Shown here one piece after another: positions 62,967 to 64,000 of a DNA stretch of 64,000 bases (positions within the stretch are counted from its first letter, which is position 1; every line of letters begins with the position of its first letter). Below the pieces are notes generated by a model. The model worked only from the letters and a program-made list of their open reading frames with translations, did not search any database and was not told the origin of the DNA. This DNA is from an uncultured Erysipelotrichaceae bacterium (GTDB lineage: Bacteria > Bacillota_I > Bacilli_A > Erysipelotrichales > Erysipelotrichaceae): the NCBI GenBank assembly GCA_947036815.1, contig CAMQRS010000002.1, positions 1 through 64,000 on the forward strand, in the 5' to 3' direction. A program made the translations under genes and the position numbers.

Positions 62967-63890
62967 CTATTCTCCTTTTGATTGTAATTCAAGTTGAATG
63001 ACAGGACCAGCAGTTGCTAGTGCCTCATAATTATATTCAAAAACATCTCCATTCACAGTTATTTGTGGTTTAGATGCCGGGTAATTCCCAAATTTAAAAG
63101 AAAAAACATCCCCTTCAACAAGCGTTATTTTTTGCGTAAAAGTTGACGCAGCTTTGACTACTGAGTAATTATTTACATTCTCTATACGTACCCCATTAAC
63201 ATTCATTTCTAAGTAGCAATCTCCCTCAAAAGTGATCACTATTTCTAATTCTTTTGTAGTTCCACTCTCCATTATATAAGTATTTTGATTCACTTCACTA
63301 AATGTTATTTTTTTCGTTTCTACTGGTTCTTTCTCTTCCTTATCATCTACTTCTGGAGTCGGTTGTGGCACCACTTCAGTTTCAGTATTTTTTGGATCAA
63401 CTTCAGCAGGTGTATCCTCTTTTTCCAACAGTATTCCCAATCCTACATAACCCACAATTCCCAACACAACGATTGATATGACAATCAATGAAATTAATGA
63501 TGTATCAATTCTTTTCTTCGCTATGTTTTGAAACGGTTTCCTAACATTGCTTTCAGATTCTTTTCTATTTATATTTTTAAAAGATCGTTCTTTAATATTT
63601 TGTTCAAGTTCCTCTTTTTCCAATTCTTTTTTTACATCGATTGAGCTAGTAAAGTCCAACACTGTTTCACTCATATCCTGTTTATATTGTTCATAATCAA
63701 TTTCTAGCACCTTGCAGTAACTACGTACATAAAAACGCAAAAAACTAATATCGTCAACGAAAAAGTCTAAATCACCATCTTCTATTGCTTTTATTTTGTC
63801 TTCCGGCATTTTAGTTAAAATTGAAATATCTTGATAAGTTAATTTTCTATTAATACGTTCTTTTTTTAATTTTTGTCCTATGTCTTTCAT
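62967..63890 (-). CDS. rodZ: RodZ-like cytoskeletal membrane protein (YmfM)
   Basis: 307 aa. N-terminal helix-turn-helix of the RodZ type (residues about 5-70), a charged linker, one membrane segment (131-155) and an acidic/proline-rich link to a C-terminal DUF4115 beta domain (about 200-307). It links MreB filaments to the elongation machinery and so influences cell shape. It is the first gene of rodZ-pgsA-pncC-recA. GAGGTGG precedes ATG 63890. Confidence 0.9.
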   Translation of the reverse strand: MKDIGQKLKKERINRKLTYQDISILTKMPEDKIKAIEDGDLDFFVDDISFLRFYVRSYCKVLEIDYEQYKQDMSETVLDFTSSIDVKKELEKEELEQNIKERSFKNINRKESESNVRKPFQNIAKKRIDTSLISLIVISIVVLGIVGYVGLGILLEKEDTPAEVDPKNTETEVVPQPTPEVDDKEEKEPVETKKITFSEVNQNTYIMESGTTKELEIVITFEGDCYLEMNVNGVRIENVNNYSVVKAASTFTQKITLVEGDVFSFKFGNYPASKPQITVNGDVFEYNYEALATAGPVIQLELQSKGE

Positions 63891-63920
63891 TGGCCACCTC
63901 GCATAATTAAAGTCCCCTCT

Positions 63921-63949
63921 ATTATAACAATTATCTCCTATATTGTAAA
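63921..63949 (-). promoter_or_regulatory. promoter of rodZ-pgsA-pncC-recA
   Basis: -35 TTTACA (63949-63944), 17-bp spacer, perfect -10 TATAAT (63926-63921) preceded by TGT (extended -10). Confidence 0.75.
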
Positions 63950-63965
63950 TTAAATCGTAATCAAA

Positions 63966-64000
63966 CTATTTTCTACTTGGAATTACTAAACGCATTCCAT
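63966..64000 (-). CDS. possible C-terminus of an upstream gene, truncated by the window
   Basis: One minus-strand frame reads GMRLVIPSRK and then TAG at 63968-63966, which looks like the end of a protein followed by the rodZ promoter. Too short to identify. Confidence 0.3.
   Translation of the reverse strand, partial: GMRLVIPSRK

Noticed and set aside
1-64000. CRISPR arrays, tRNA, rRNA, prophage or complete insertion sequences
   Set aside because: No repeated spacers, no T-loop-like GGTTCAAATCC sequences in intergenic DNA, no phage structural genes and no intact transposase were seen.

Overview
This window is an AT-rich, almost entirely housekeeping stretch of a low-GC Gram-positive chromosome. 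Nearly every gene lies on the minus strand; only rpsT and the threonine dehydratase gene lie on plus. The organism is probably a spore former related to Erysipelotrichia/Coprobacillaceae-like Firmicutes. Three things suggest this. Sporulation genes are present (spoIIP, gpr, yqfC, yqfD). The glycyl-tRNA synthetase is the single-chain dimeric type. Several proteins are compact versions of Bacillus ones (Smc 978 aa, DnaE 1020 aa, ComEC 641 aa). The taxonomic call is inference from gene content, not from a search.

Layout, left to right. 1-1376 is the 5' part of an FtsX/MacB-type ABC permease with a good promoter and a 20-bp palindrome just upstream of its -35. 1377-1958 is gene-poor and holds a decayed IS256-type transposase fragment. 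1959-7277 carries a TfoX N-domain protein, lepA, fmt, a YqxA-like membrane peptide, spoIIP and gpr. rpsT is divergent from gpr. 7753-12285 is a comEA-comEC-holA-sdaA operon. 12510-18689 holds yqfC-yqfD and glyQS-dnaG-sigA-trmK. 18846-24072 holds rplU-prp-rpmA, then obgE-(C39-like)-ybeY-dgkA-era-recO. 24078-33587 holds dnaE and an smc-ftsY-ylxM-ackA-nrnA operon. 33657-40653 holds rpsB-tsf, pyrH-frr and uppS-cdsA-dxr-rseP. 40873-46040 holds dprA and topA-trmFO-xerC. 46100-49298 holds a hypothetical gene with nfeD and a band-7 gene, and ffh. 49366-52039 holds a DUF815 ATPase, a threonine dehydratase and a PspC peptide. 52093-56702 is a MarR-controlled heterodimeric ABC exporter. 56823-63890 holds a ComK-like gene with rmuC, rny-ymdB and rodZ-pgsA-pncC-recA.

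The genes join three themes. The first is the core of replication, transcription and translation. The second is envelope precursor synthesis (UppS, CdsA, Dxr, PgsA, undecaprenol kinase, RodZ). The third is DNA uptake and recombination (ComEA, ComEC, DprA, RecA, RecO, RmuC, XerC and a divergent ComK-like protein). Many blocks match Bacillus subtilis gene order with specific losses: no comEB, no phoH/yqfF, no hslVU-codY, and ylxM separated from ffh. Intrinsic terminators and 17-bp-spaced sigma-A promoters are unusually easy to see, so operon limits can be drawn with some confidence. In several places the next promoter is nested in the previous terminator.

The most interesting items are: a stand-alone C39-peptidase-like protein that lacks room for the oxyanion Gln; the divergent ComK-like protein; the symmetrically shortened Smc; a MarR operator with three half-sites; overlapping sporulation and ribosomal-protein promoters between gpr and rpsT; the transposase relic; and an unrecognised 121-aa protein at the head of the nfeD/band-7 operon. 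No tRNA, rRNA, CRISPR array, prophage or complete insertion sequence was found.
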